Shown in pieces: positions 44,896-53,950 of a DNA stretch of 64,000 bases. The DNA is from Actinoallomurus iriomotensis (GTDB taxonomy: Bacteria > Actinomycetota > Actinomycetes > Streptosporangiales > Streptosporangiaceae): positions 1-64,000 of the forward strand of contig NZ_BSTJ01000019.1 of assembly GCF_030269445.1 (NCBI RefSeq), read 5' to 3'. Position 1 is the stretch's first letter; each line of letters opens with the position of its first letter. The notes beneath the pieces were generated by a model, which made no database searches, was not told the origin of the DNA, and worked only from the letters and a program-made list of their open reading frames with translations. Both the position numbers and the translations under genes were made by a program.

Positions 44896-44935
44896 GATGG
44901 TCTCCGAGCCGTCCCTGGACGGCTCGGAGACCATC
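44896..44935 (+). terminator. Long perfect terminator hairpin after the twin secreted genes
   Basis: A 19-bp perfect stem (starting GATGGTCTCCGAGCC, loop CT) begins two bases after the stop of the second gene. It insulates the pair from the regulator gene downstream. Confidence 0.85.
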
Positions 44936-45044
44936 CACCGGCATGACCTGCTCGCACACGACCGTGTCGGCGCCACGGGCTAACGTGCTCCCTGTCGAGC
45001 CGCGGCACAGGGCCGCGGATAAGTGCTACCCCCCGGGGCGTGCG

Positions 45045-47950
45045 ATGCGGATGCGAGCCGGCGTGCTGGGCGAGATCGAGGTGATCCTCGGCGATCGGGA
45101 GATCGACGTGGGTCCCGCCCGGCGCCGCTGCGTTCTCGCGGTGCTCCTCGTCGAGGCCAACCGGGTCGTGCCGGTCGAGGAGCTGGTGCGGCGCGTGTGG
45201 GACGGCGCCCCTCCCGCCAAGGCCACCGCGTCGCTGCGCAGCCACCTGTCGCGCCTGCGCATGGCGCTGATGCCGGAGGCCTGCGCGATCGTCCGCCGTT
45301 CCGGCGGCTACGTCCTGACGATGGACGAGTCGGCCGTGGACATCCACCACTTCCGGCGTCTCCTCCTCCAGGCCCGGACGGCCGGCGACGACCAGGCGGC
45401 GGAGCTCTTCGAGGAGGCTCTGCGCCTGTGGCGGGGCGAACCGTTCGCGGGTTTGGACAACCCGTGGCTGGCCGCCGTACGCGAGGCGGTCCGCGCTGAG
45501 CGACTGGCGGCCGAGCTCGACTACCACGACATCGAGCTCCGCCGTGGCCGGCACGGCCGCCTTCTCGCCACGCTGTGGGCCCGCGCCCAGGAGCATCCAC
45601 TGAACGAGCGTCTCGCGGCCCAGCTCATGCTCGCCCTCTACCGCGACGGCCGCCCGGCGGACGCTCTGGCCTGCTACCAGCGCATCCGCGACCGCCTGGT
45701 CGACGAACTGGGTGCCGATCCCGGTCTCGATCTCACCCGCCTGCACCACCGGATCCTCACCGCCGATCCCACCCTCACTCCTCCCGCGCCCAGACCGCGC
45801 GCCCTCGTCCCAGCGGTACGAGAGCCGTCCCTTCACGCGTTCGCGCTCGCGCGATTCGCGCCGCCGGCCCCCGAAGCCCCCGCACGTCCGGCACCGGCGA
45901 CCGGACGGTCCGACCTGCCGAGGGACGTCAGCCACTTCACCGGCCGTACGGAAGAGCTGCGCCGGTTGCTCGACGACGCCGACGACGTGACGTCCGCGCC
46001 CGTCTTCGCGATCGACGGGATGGCGGGGGTGGGCAAGACGGCGCTGGCGGTACACGCCGCTCACCGGCTCGGCGTCCGCTACCCGGACGGGAGCCTCTTC
46101 CTCGATCTGCACGGCCATACGCCCGGACATGAGCCGCTGACCTCAGGAGCGGCCCTGGACAAGCTGCTGCGAGCGACCGGTATGCCCGGTGCCGAGATCC
46201 CCGACGATCTGGATGAGCGGGCCGCCGCCTGCTCCTGGTTCTGGACAACGCCGCCGACTCGTCCCAGGTCCGGCCGTTGCTTCCCGGCGCGCCCGGCTGC
46301 CGCGTTCTGGTCACCAGCCGCCGTCGCCTGGTCGAGCTGGACACCACCGCGACCCTTTCCCTGGACGTTCCGCCGCTGGACGAGGCGCTGGCCTTGTTCG
46401 CCCGCGTCATCGGCGACTCGCGTGCGCGGGCCGAGCCGGCCGCCGCCCGTGAGGTCCTGGGCCTGTGCGGCCGGCTGCCGCTGGCGATCGGCATGGTGGC
46501 CGCGCGGCTGCGCAGCCGTCCGGCCTGGACGGTGGGGCACCTGTCGGGACGACTCCGGGAGGAGCGGTTGGCCGAGATCGCCACCGGTGTGGCGGCGGCG
46601 TTCACGATGTCGTATGAGCACCTCGTCCCGGACCAGCGCCGGCTGTTCCGCCTTCTGAGCATGCACCCGGGCGCCGACTGTGATGCCCACCTGGTCGCCG
46701 CGCTGCTGGCCATGGACCTGAACGAGGCCGAACGCCTGCTGGAGCAGCTCGTCGATCTCCACCTTCTTCAGCAGCCTCGCCCGGGCCGTTACCGCTTCCA
46801 CGACCTGCTGCGCGAGCACGCCCGCTCCATCGCCCGAGCCGAGGAGCCGGAGGCGAGCCACCACGAGAGCCTCCTGCGGATCCTCGACTACTTCCTGTTC
46901 ACCGCCGCCCACGCTCGCCGCCGGTTCGCTCCAGGCCGGCGCCGGCTCCCGCTCGACATCACGCACCCGCCCGCGCACGTGCCGCCGCTCGACGACCACT
47001 CCCGCGCCATCGCGTGGTGCGAAACCGAGGCCACCAACCTCACCGCCGTCATCGACCACGCGGCCGAGCACGGCCGCCACACCCACGCCTGGCAGCTCGC
47101 GCATGTTCTCCAGCACTTCTTCGACATCCGCGGCCGTACCGACGACTGGGTCAGCACACACCGACGCGCCCTGGCCGCGGCCGACGCACTCGACGACCCG
47201 CAGGCGCAGGCCGAGACCACGCGGAGCCTCGGCGTGGCCTACTGGCATGCCGGACGCTACGAGGAGGCACTCGCCCAGGGCACCCGTTCCCTCGACCTCT
47301 GCCGGCGGATCGGAGACAGGTGGGGCGAGGCCACGACCCTCGTCGGCTTCGGCGTCGCCTACCGCGCGATGGGTGCGCTCACCGAGGCGTTCGACTGCTT
47401 CGAGCAGGCCCTTCACCTCTACGACGAGGTCGACGCGACGTGGGGACGGGCTCTCGCGCTCACCAATCTGGGCATCGCGTGCAGTGACGCGGGGCGCCAT
47501 GACGAGGCGGTCACCCGTGGGACGCAAGGCTTGGACCTCTACGGCACGACCGAGGACAAATGGGGCGAAGCGCTGGCGCTGACCAGCCTCGGCATCACCT
47601 ACCGGCGCACCGGCCGATTCCAGCTCTCCCTGGCCCACCATGAACGAGCGCTGCGGCTCAACCGCGAGATCGGTGACGTACGTGCCGAGTGCAAGGTCCT
47701 CAACGATCTCGGCCACACTCACCACGCGGCAGGCCAGAGGGCCCACGCGGAGGCCTACCACCGCCGGGCCCTCGCCCTCGCCCTCGTCATCGACGACCTC
47801 TATCAAAGGGCCCAGGCACATGAGGGAATAGGCGAGGCCACGCTCACCACGGCCCCCGACGCCGCCTATCACCATCTGCGGGACGCCCTGACGATCTACA
47901 CCTGGCTCGGCGTCCCCCAGGCCGCCTCCCTGAGCAACCGCCCGCGCTGA
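45045..47950 (+). pseudogene. AfsR/SARP-family regulator, broken by a small deletion and frameshift
   Basis: Two adjacent frames add up to a large AfsR-like regulator. The first frame (from ATG 45045) gives the OmpR-type winged helix, the BTAD domain and the NB-ARC P-loop (IDGMAGVGKTALAVHAAHRL, nt about 46010-46065). At about 46220-46230 the frame is lost. The second frame resumes at 46229 with Walker B (LLLVLDNAADSSQV) and runs through the rest of NB-ARC and the TPR repeats to 47950. Roughly ten residues normally lie between DERAAA and GRRxLLVLDNA, and they are missing. Both flanks are coded by the same string CGGGCCGCCGCC, so slipped-strand deletion is the likely cause. Unless this is an assembly artefact, the gene gives only a truncated SARP. 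Confidence 0.8.
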
Positions 47951-48044
47951 CGCCGTACCGCGCGGAAGAAGGCCCGGAGGGAGGGCGCCGAAGGCGGGGC
48001 CCCAGCCGCGGACGACCGCTGCCCATCCCGTTCCCGGACGAGGA

Positions 48045-49118
48045 CTAGCGGACCGTGGTCGCGCCCTCCAGGGCGACGTGGCCCGCTTGGAGCAGGCCGA
48101 GGGCGCGAGGGAAGTCCTTCAGCTGTTCGGCCAGCAGGTCCAGCGCGAGGCCGACCGAGTGGGCGGGGACGCCGCGCGCGGTGAGGATGTCGCCGGTCCA
48201 GGCGATGAAGCGGGTGAACAGGTCCGAGTCGTCCAGGTAGAGGGCGACGCCGAGGAACTCGGTGATGTGGGCGATGTCCTCGGCGGTGTGCTGGCGCTGC
48301 TGGTCGGTGTAGTCGGCCATCGCCGGAACGCGTTCCTGCAGCTCGGCGAGGACCGCCGCGACGAGCCGGTGCGCGCTGCGGGTGACCAGCGTGTACTCCT
48401 GGTCGGCCAGGTGCGGCAGGTCCTCCACCGCCTGGTGTGCCGGTGGCGGGGCGAACGGCCGGGAGATGAGTTCGTCGAGCCGGTCGGCCGCGGCGCGGGC
48501 GTTAGGGGCCCAGGCGTCGGCGCAGAGCCGTTCGGCGTGGCGGCCGCGGGGGCCGAACGCCGCCCCGCCGGCCATGACCGGGACGCCCGCGGCCTGGCAC
48601 GCGGTGATCGTGGCATGCGCGGTGGGCAGGCGGGTGGGGATGGAGGAGGACAGGGCCAGCGCGTCGGGGCCCGTACGGTGCAGGTGGTCGATCAGGTGCG
48701 GAACGGGGACCTGCGCGCCGAGGAAGTCGACCTCCCAGCCCCGCAGCCGCAGGGTCTCGGCCAGCAGGCGGGCGGGCAGGGCGTGCCACTCCCCGTCGAC
48801 GCACGCCACCGTGACCCGGCCGCGCCGCCGCTTCTGGGGCGGGGGCGTGTGGTGGGCGAGGGCGGCGATGACGCGGTCGTTGATGGCCGTCGCGGTGTGC
48901 TCCTGGGCGACGCTGATGCGGTTCGCGGCCCATTCGAGGCCGACCTTGGCCTGTACCGGCGCGATCACGTCCAGGAGTGCCGACTCGGCGTCCAGGCCGG
49001 CGTCCACGGCCGGCAGGATCACCTCGACGGCGGCGTACTCGTCGCCGTCGCGCACGGCGTCCCACAGCCGGGGGACCAGGACCTCGGTGTTCAGGCGGTC
49101 CGTCGCCGAAGCGGTCAT
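48045..49118 (-). CDS. Cobalamin-binding photosensor-like protein without DNA-binding domain
   Basis: A 357-residue soluble protein. Residues 1-95 are the helical B12-cap with the light-sensor motif W-x9-EH as W63...E73-H74 (WAANRISVAQEH), as in CarH/LitR. Residues about 96-215 are the B12 Rossmann domain with the lower-ligand histidine in DGEWHALPARL and then SSSIPTRLP and GVPVMAGGAAFG. Residues about 230-357 are a helical domain I cannot name (YTDQQRQHTAEDIAHITEFLGVALYLDD). CarH has a MerR domain in front; here it is absent, so any light output must go through a partner. Its ATG overlaps the stop of the PP2C phosphatase gene (ATGA), which is the obvious candidate. Confidence 0.85.
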   Translation of the reverse strand: MTASATDRLNTEVLVPRLWDAVRDGDEYAAVEVILPAVDAGLDAESALLDVIAPVQAKVGLEWAANRISVAQEHTATAINDRVIAALAHHTPPPQKRRRGRVTVACVDGEWHALPARLLAETLRLRGWEVDFLGAQVPVPHLIDHLHRTGPDALALSSSIPTRLPTAHATITACQAAGVPVMAGGAAFGPRGRHAERLCADAWAPNARAAADRLDELISRPFAPPPAHQAVEDLPHLADQEYTLVTRSAHRLVAAVLAELQERVPAMADYTDQQRQHTAEDIAHITEFLGVALYLDDSDLFTRFIAWTGDILTARGVPAHSVGLALDLLAEQLKDFPRALGLLQAGHVALEGATTVR

Positions 49119-50743
49119 CGGGTTTCCTCGCGTCGTAGGCGTCCGTTGGGCGGCGCGGTGATCGCCACGACGGCCATGTCGTCGTGGTCGCGGCTCCCGG
49201 CCCACTGCGCCGCGAGCATCTGCACCCGCTCCACGACGGCTTCGGCGGGCATCCCGGCGCACCCGGCCAGGGCCTCCGCCAGCCGCTCCTCGCCGAACAT
49301 GACGTCGCCGAGCGGACCGCCGCGGGCCTCGGTGATGCCGTCGGTGTACAGCACGCACGTCTCGCCCGGCGCCAGCTCCACCTCGGCGGTGGTCGCGTCG
49401 ATGTCGGAGAACACCCCGATCAGGCAACCACGGGTCGCGGCCTCCTCGACGCCGCCGCCGGACCGCACGATGAGCGGCGGCGGATGTCCGGCGCTGGTCA
49501 GCCGGAGCCGTACGCTGCCGCCGGCCCGGATCGCCGAGGCCAGCACCAGGGTGGCGAACCGGCTGGACTCGGTGTGCAGCAGCGCCCCGTTGAGCAGGGA
49601 CAGCATGCGCATGTGGTCGCCGGCCATGGGCAGCAGCGCCTGCAGCGTGGTGCGGATCTTGCCGGTGGTGACCGCCGCCTCCAGTCCCTTGCCGCACACG
49701 TCGCCGAGGACGGCGAGGGACTCGACGGCCTCGTCGTCGCCGGGGTGGACGTCGTAGAAGTCACCGCCGACGAGCTCGCTGCGCACCGAGGCGCGGTAGC
49801 CGCCGGCGAAGTCGACGCCGTGGACGTGGTGCAGCCGGGGCGGCAGCAGCTCGCGCATGAGGATCGTGGTGACCCCGGCCTGCTCGGCGTACATGCGGGC
49901 CGCCGACAGCGCCGCGCCGGCCCGCGCGGCGAAGAGCCGGGCGAAGACCTCCTCGTTCTCGCTGAACGACGGCCGGTCGCTGCGGCGCAGCAGGATGAGC
50001 GCGCCGGCCGGGATGCCGTGCCCGGGCAGCGGCGTCACCGCCACCGCGCCGACCGGCCCGTCGAAGCCCTCCGGCACCGCCCACGAGGGGAGTTCGGCCG
50101 GGTCGATCCAGCGGGAGGGGATCGGCGGAAAGCCCTGGAGCGCCTCGCTCAGTCCCGGCACCTCGGCGGCGTCGGCCTGCACCGTACGGCGGGACACGTC
50201 CGCGCCGCGGATCGTGAAGGCCGCCGGCAGCCGGGTGCCCACGGCGGGCGCGATCAGCACCGCGGCGTCGGCCAGATGCTCGGCCGCCAGGCGTACCGCG
50301 ACCTCCATGCACCGATCGATGTTCAAGGTCGACAGCAGGGCGTTCGACGCCTCCGCCAGGAGCGCCGTGCGCTCCCGTTCCGTCGCGAGTTCGGTCTCGG
50401 CCAACCGCCGGTCGGTGTCGTCGACCAGCCACCAGATGACGTGACCGTCCGGCGAGGGGGTCGGGTGCGCCTCGAAGCCGCGTTCCCCCGCCTCGCCCCG
50501 TACGGGCTCGGGGTGGTGCCCGTCGACCGCGCGGTGCGCCTCCGCCAGCCAGCCGGCCGTCGTCGCGGCGAGGCTCGTCCCTGGTTCCGCTCGCGGGAAC
50601 AGCCGGGCGGCGGCCTCGTTGAGCTCGACCACCCGCCCGTCGGCGGCGGCCATCACCACCGGGTAGGGGGCGTCGCTCCACCGGGCGGCCGTCACCCGCT
50701 CGGGGCTCCGCCGGTCCGCGGAGGTAACGCTGGAAAGGTCCAC
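49115..50743 (-). CDS. PAS-GAF-PP2C (SpoIIE/RsbU-type) serine phosphatase
   Basis: A 542-residue soluble signalling phosphatase. PAS domain about 20-115 (YPVVMAAADGRVVELNEAAARLF), coiled linker (DRRLAETELATERERTALLAEASNALL), GAF about 135-290, then the PP2C domain from about 305: VDFAGGYRASVRSELVGGDFYDV, VLGDVCGKGLEAA (metal-binding Asp/Gly), TSAGHPPPLI, CVLYTDGITEARG and DHDDMAVVAI, with all metal-site aspartates in place. Such enzymes dephosphorylate anti-sigma-factor antagonists (RsbV/SpoIIAA type). Its partner STAS and kinase proteins are not in the window. The GTG start has only a weak ribosome-binding site. The downstream B12 photosensor is translationally coupled. Confidence 0.93.
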   Translation of the reverse strand: MDLSSVTSADRRSPERVTAARWSDAPYPVVMAAADGRVVELNEAAARLFPRAEPGTSLAATTAGWLAEAHRAVDGHHPEPVRGEAGERGFEAHPTPSPDGHVIWWLVDDTDRRLAETELATERERTALLAEASNALLSTLNIDRCMEVAVRLAAEHLADAAVLIAPAVGTRLPAAFTIRGADVSRRTVQADAAEVPGLSEALQGFPPIPSRWIDPAELPSWAVPEGFDGPVGAVAVTPLPGHGIPAGALILLRRSDRPSFSENEEVFARLFAARAGAALSAARMYAEQAGVTTILMRELLPPRLHHVHGVDFAGGYRASVRSELVGGDFYDVHPGDDEAVESLAVLGDVCGKGLEAAVTTGKIRTTLQALLPMAGDHMRMLSLLNGALLHTESSRFATLVLASAIRAGGSVRLRLTSAGHPPPLIVRSGGGVEEAATRGCLIGVFSDIDATTAEVELAPGETCVLYTDGITEARGGPLGDVMFGEERLAEALAGCAGMPAEAVVERVQMLAAQWAGSRDHDDMAVVAITAPPNGRLRREETR

Positions 50744-50785
50744 GCGCCGGGCCCGCGGTCACGCGAGCCCCCACCACCTTCGCGC

Positions 50786-50843
50786 TCGAAAATGTTGCTT
50801 GAAGACAACAGTCCCTTATGTGAGGTAGGAGAAGCAACTCCTG
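50786..50843 (-). promoter_or_regulatory. AT-rich promoter region with inverted repeats before the phosphatase
   Basis: The stretch before the phosphatase gene contains GTTGCTT and, about 40 nt away, its complement AAGCAAC, plus the smaller GTTG/CAAC pair around CTTGAAGA. It is the only AT-rich patch near the start and probably holds the promoter and perhaps an operator. No box assignment is secure. Confidence 0.4.
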
Positions 50844-51323
50844 TCACGCTAGCCGCTCATCGAAATGCCTGGTCCCGGCGCTGGCGTCCGCCGCCCCCGT
50901 CGCGGCGCACGCCGTACTGTGGCCGTCCCCGTGCGAGCGTGACCGGTACCACGGCGTCGACCGGAGTCGCAGGTGCCGCCCGGCCTGAGATCCGACCCAG
51001 ACCAGATACCGCTGCGAAGCGGCCAGGCACCGGCCGACCTCGGTCGCGACGATCGCACCCACGCCGTGGCCGAACCGCGCGTACGGCGGATCGACGTGCT
51101 TCAGGATGTCGCCGAAGACACCACCGACGACCCGCGACCTCACCCGGCTCGGCGTCTCGCCGTGCCGGGCACTCGGGCCGGGCAGGTCCAGCAGCAGGAC
51201 ATCCCAGTCGTCCGGCAGCTGCCGGACCAGCGGGTGGTACGCCACCGCCGAGCTTCCGGCGTGATGCAGGACCGCCACGCGGACAGCGGTGGGTACCGGC
51301 CGCGGGCCGATGGAAAGCCTCAC
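50844..51323 (-). pseudogene. Truncated type II thioesterase-like remnant
   Basis: A 159-residue frame starting at the GTG overlapping an upstream TGA. The first 100 residues look like a type II thioesterase (VAVLHHAGSSAVAYHPLVRQLPDDWDVLLLDLPGPSARHGE, and FGHGVGAIVATEVGRCL). The nucleophile elbow reads GHGVGA where active enzymes have GHSxGA, so the catalytic serine is gone. The last third is Arg/Ser-rich with no resemblance, and about 100 residues including the catalytic histidine region are missing. It is most likely a decayed editing thioesterase from a lost polyketide or peptide synthase locus, though a repurposed protein cannot be excluded. Confidence 0.6.
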
Positions 51324-51406
51324 TGGTCCGCCCCTGACGGCGCGCCGGCCGGCGCGACCGTCGACCGCTTGGCGATCGCGTGGGCGAGCTGGGTCACGAG
51401 CGGCAT
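51320..51406 (-). CDS. Very short open frame coupled to the thioesterase remnant
   Basis: A 28-residue frame (MPLVTQLAHAIAKRSTVAPA, ending SGADQ) whose TGA overlaps the GTG of the thioesterase remnant and whose ATG overlaps another upstream stop (TGATG). The tight overlaps resemble the tail of a decayed operon. I do not recognise the peptide and consider it probably non-functional. Confidence 0.25.
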   Translation of the reverse strand: MPLVTQLAHAIAKRSTVAPAGAPSGADQ

Positions 51407-51744
51407 CAGCACCCCACACCATTGGGCCACAGGGCCAGGGCGATGCCGCCGGCCAACGCCACCCGAGTGCTGAAACGCGTCCGTCCTCATTCGCGGGAGA
51501 TGGTTTTGCACTGGCTCGGGCGGCATGACAGGTGTCGCAAATACATCAAACATGTGTTGTAGTGTTCTATCCCAATCTGATCCTTCATGGGCGAGTCTCG
51601 GTCACGGAGGCCGTCACCCGCGATCCTTCTCGATGCGATTTCTGGGGACGAAGTGGCCGGAAGCCTGTCAGGTGCGGGTGCGGGTGCGGTCGCGATCCAG
51701 GAGGGTTTCCTTTCGCCTGGCGTGGCGGGCCCTTCACCGGAGAT

Positions 51745-51790
51745 GCTTCGAAAATATGTTAATTGTCTTGACCGTGGCCGGGCGCCGATT
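51745..51790 (+). promoter_or_regulatory. Conserved upstream element, copy B (before orphan precursor 3)
   Basis: The 46-nt match of copy A (42 identical positions, no gaps), on the plus strand 49 nt before the GTG of precursor 3. The mismatches fall in two small spots (51757-51764 and 51776). It includes CTTCGAAAATA and TTGACCGT, with AACTGT 17 nt after TTGACC as a possible -10. Conservation of this block above its surroundings suggests that both loci respond to the same regulator. Confidence 0.75.
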
Positions 51791-51839
51791 AACTGTAAAG
51801 GACAGTTTCGGTTGATCGGTACTGGAAGGACGGAGAACC

Positions 51840-51965
51840 GTGAGTAACTCTGCGTCTGCGCTTGTGATCAAGTGCTTTTCCGACGAATGGCGTCTGTCGA
51901 GGTCGAGTACGGGCAAAGACGCAGCGCCACGAGAGCCGGTCAAGGCCGGAGCCGTCGATCGGTGA
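51840..51965 (+). CDS. Orphan RiPP precursor peptide candidate 3 (41 residues)
   Basis: A GTG-initiated peptide preceded by GGAAGGACGGAGAACC, nearly the same site and spacing as precursors 1 and 2. The leader VSNSASALVIK then SDEWRLSRSS aligns without gaps to VSSSxxALxIKxxADEWRPS of the other two; the tail (KDAAPREPVKAGAVDR) is different. There is no modification enzyme beside it. The nearest is the radical SAM operon about 8 kb away on the opposite strand, which could act in trans. The upstream regulatory element is also shared. One cysteine (IKCF) is present in the leader only. Confidence 0.75.
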   Translation: MSNSASALVIKCFSDEWRLSRSSTGKDAAPREPVKAGAVDR

Positions 51966-52036
51966 GGCGACCCTAGGGCTCAGCGAATCGCGTGCGGCCG
52001 AGACGACCGACCGCCGGCGGTCGCGAGTCTGGATCC

Positions 52037-52330
52037 ACGACGGTCGGCGACGTGGCCGCCCTGCCGGGGAGCCTCCTGGTCGCCATGCCGGGCCCCGCCT
52101 CCGGCCGCCACCTGCACGCGCTCGCCCGCGGCCGGCGACCTCGTCGCCGACCGCGGGCTGACCCTGCTCGGCGTGGCCGTGGGCGACCTGTACGACGACC
52201 GGGCGGTCCAGCTCTCCCTGCCGCTCGACCACTTCGCGCCGGCGGCGCTCGACGGTACGGTCGACGAGGTCCGCGACCGCTTCGGCGGGCGCGCGATCGC
52301 ACGGGTGCGAATACAGCCGTCCGCGCGCGC
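52037..52330 (+). pseudogene. dinB: Remnant of DNA polymerase IV (dinB)
   Basis: Two pieces of a Y-family polymerase in different frames. First, VGDVAALPGSLLVAMPGPASG then HLHALARG (nt 52043-52126), the helix-hairpin-helix part of the thumb. Second, GLTLLGVAVGDLYDDRAVQLSLPLD then LDGTVDEVRDRFGGRAIARV (nt about 52155-52315), the very C-terminus. The palm, fingers and nearly all of the little finger are gone, and a frameshift separates the pieces. It runs into the convergent acyl-CoA dehydrogenase gene. Recognition is by motif memory, without a search, but the two pieces are in the correct order and orientation. Confidence 0.65.
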
Positions 52331-52342
52331 TGGACGGTTGAG

Positions 52343-53950
52343 CTATCCGGCCTTCGGGGTGGCGCGGGCGATGATGGCGTCGAGGTCCAGGCCCGGGGGG
52401 AGGGTGCCGAAGGCGGTGCCCCAGTCCCGGTCGAGGCGGGAGGCGCAGAAGGCGTCGGCGACGGCGGGGTGGCCGTGCCGGACGAGCAGGGCTCCTTGGA
52501 GTACGAGGGCGAGGCGTTCGACGATCCGGCGGGCGCGTAGTTCGGCCGTGGCGGTGTCGGTCAGTTCGTTCTTGATCCGCGTGACGGCCTCGTCCAGGCG
52601 CCGGTCGGCTCCTGTCGCCGCGCCGACCTCGGCGAAGTACGCCTCCACGGTCTCGGGTTCCTTCAGCATGGCCCGCAGCACGTCGAGCGCGGCGACGTTG
52701 CCCGACCCCTCCCACACGGAATTGAGCGGGGACTCACGGAACAGCCGGGGCATGCCCGACTCCTCGACGTAGCCGTTGCCGCCCAGGCACTCCAGGGCCT
52801 CGGCGCTGTGCGCGGGCCAGCGCTTGGTCACCCAGTATTTGCCGGCCGCCAGGGCGAGGCGCTTGAACGCGGTCTCGCCACGGTCGGTCGCGCCCGCGAG
52901 CCGCAGCATCAGCACCGTCGCGGCCTCGGACTCCACGGCCAGGTCGGCCACGACATTGCGCATCAGGGGCTGGTCGATCAGGGCGGCGCCGAACGCCTGC
53001 CGGTGGGTGACGTGGTGCGCCGCCTGCACCAGGCCCTGGCGCATTCCGGCGGCGGCGCCGATGACGCAGTCGAGCCGCGTCATGTTGACCATCTCGATGA
53101 TGGTGCGGACGCCACGGCCCGCCTCGCCGACGCGCCAGGCGACGGCGCGTTCGTACTCCACCTCCGCCGAGGCGTTCGAGTGGTTGCCGAGCTTGTCCTT
53201 CAGCCGCTGCAGGCGCATCGGGTTGAGCGTGCCGTCGGGCAGGACGCGGGGGAGCAGGAAGCAGGTGAGGCCCTCCGGGGCCTGGGCGAGCACGAGGAAG
53301 ACGTCGCACATCGGCGCGCTGGTGAACCACTTGTGCCCGGTCAGCAGGTACGTCCCGTCGGCCTGCGGAACCGCGCGGGTCGTGTTGGCGCGTACGTCCG
53401 AGCCGCCCTGCTTCTCCGTCATCGACATCCCGGCGAGGATGCCGGCCTTGGTCAGCGGCGGGCGCAGGCCGAAGTCGTACGTGCCGGAGGTCAGCAGCGG
53501 CTCGTACTCGCGGGCGAGGTCGGGCTCCTGGCGCAGCGCGGGCACGGCGGCGTACGTCATCGAGATCGGGCAGCCGTGCCCGGCGTCGACCCGCCACACG
53601 TAGAACTTGGCGGCGCGGGCCACGTGCGCGCCGGCGCGCTCGGTCCACGCGCGGGCGTGCAGTCCGTGCCCGACCGCGACCTTCATCAGCTCGTGCCAGG
53701 CGGGGTGGAACTCCACCTCGTCGACGCGGTGGCCGTACCGGTCGTGGGTGCGCAGCACCGGGCGGTACTCATTGGCGAGCCGGCCCCACTCCTGCGCCTC
53801 CTCGCCGCCGGCCAGCCGGCCGAGCTCGTGGATCTCCTCGGTCGCCCAGCCGCCGCCCTCGCGGAACAGCCCGTCCAGCAGCGCCGGGTCGTCGGCCACG
53901 TCGTAGCCGGTCAGCGGAGGGACCTGGTTGAACACGTCATGCGTCGTCAT
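52343..53950 (-). CDS. AidB-type acyl-CoA dehydrogenase
   Basis: A 535-residue flavoprotein of the AidB branch. GHGCPISMTYAAVPALR near 124, the flavin/substrate loop MSMTEKQGGSDVRANTT near 175, GHKWFTSAPMCDVFLVLA near 204, then GGNGYVEESGMPRLFRESPLNSVWEGSGNVAALDVLRA near 400 (the AidB hallmark WEGSGNV). AidB is an FAD protein linked to protection from alkylating agents in E. coli, and relatives oxidise branched acyl-CoAs; which applies here is unknown. The ATG overlaps the TetR stop (ATGA), so the two genes form one autoregulated operon. Confidence 0.92.
   Translation of the reverse strand: MTTHDVFNQVPPLTGYDVADDPALLDGLFREGGGWATEEIHELGRLAGGEEAQEWGRLANEYRPVLRTHDRYGHRVDEVEFHPAWHELMKVAVGHGLHARAWTERAGAHVARAAKFYVWRVDAGHGCPISMTYAAVPALRQEPDLAREYEPLLTSGTYDFGLRPPLTKAGILAGMSMTEKQGGSDVRANTTRAVPQADGTYLLTGHKWFTSAPMCDVFLVLAQAPEGLTCFLLPRVLPDGTLNPMRLQRLKDKLGNHSNASAEVEYERAVAWRVGEAGRGVRTIIEMVNMTRLDCVIGAAAGMRQGLVQAAHHVTHRQAFGAALIDQPLMRNVVADLAVESEAATVLMLRLAGATDRGETAFKRLALAAGKYWVTKRWPAHSAEALECLGGNGYVEESGMPRLFRESPLNSVWEGSGNVAALDVLRAMLKEPETVEAYFAEVGAATGADRRLDEAVTRIKNELTDTATAELRARRIVERLALVLQGALLVRHGHPAVADAFCASRLDRDWGTAFGTLPPGLDLDAIIARATPKAG

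Noticed and set aside
51406-51480. Short hydrophobic frame on the minus strand ending ALAGGIALALWPNGVGC
   Set aside because: Looks like a bacteriocin-type or membrane peptide tail, but has only about 18 codons from a plausible GTG and no ribosome-binding site; probably debris.
51525-51847. Plus-strand frames covering the conserved element before precursor 3
   Set aside because: They share words with a frame at 44.1 kb only because the DNA element is shared; the frames shift relative to the precursors.
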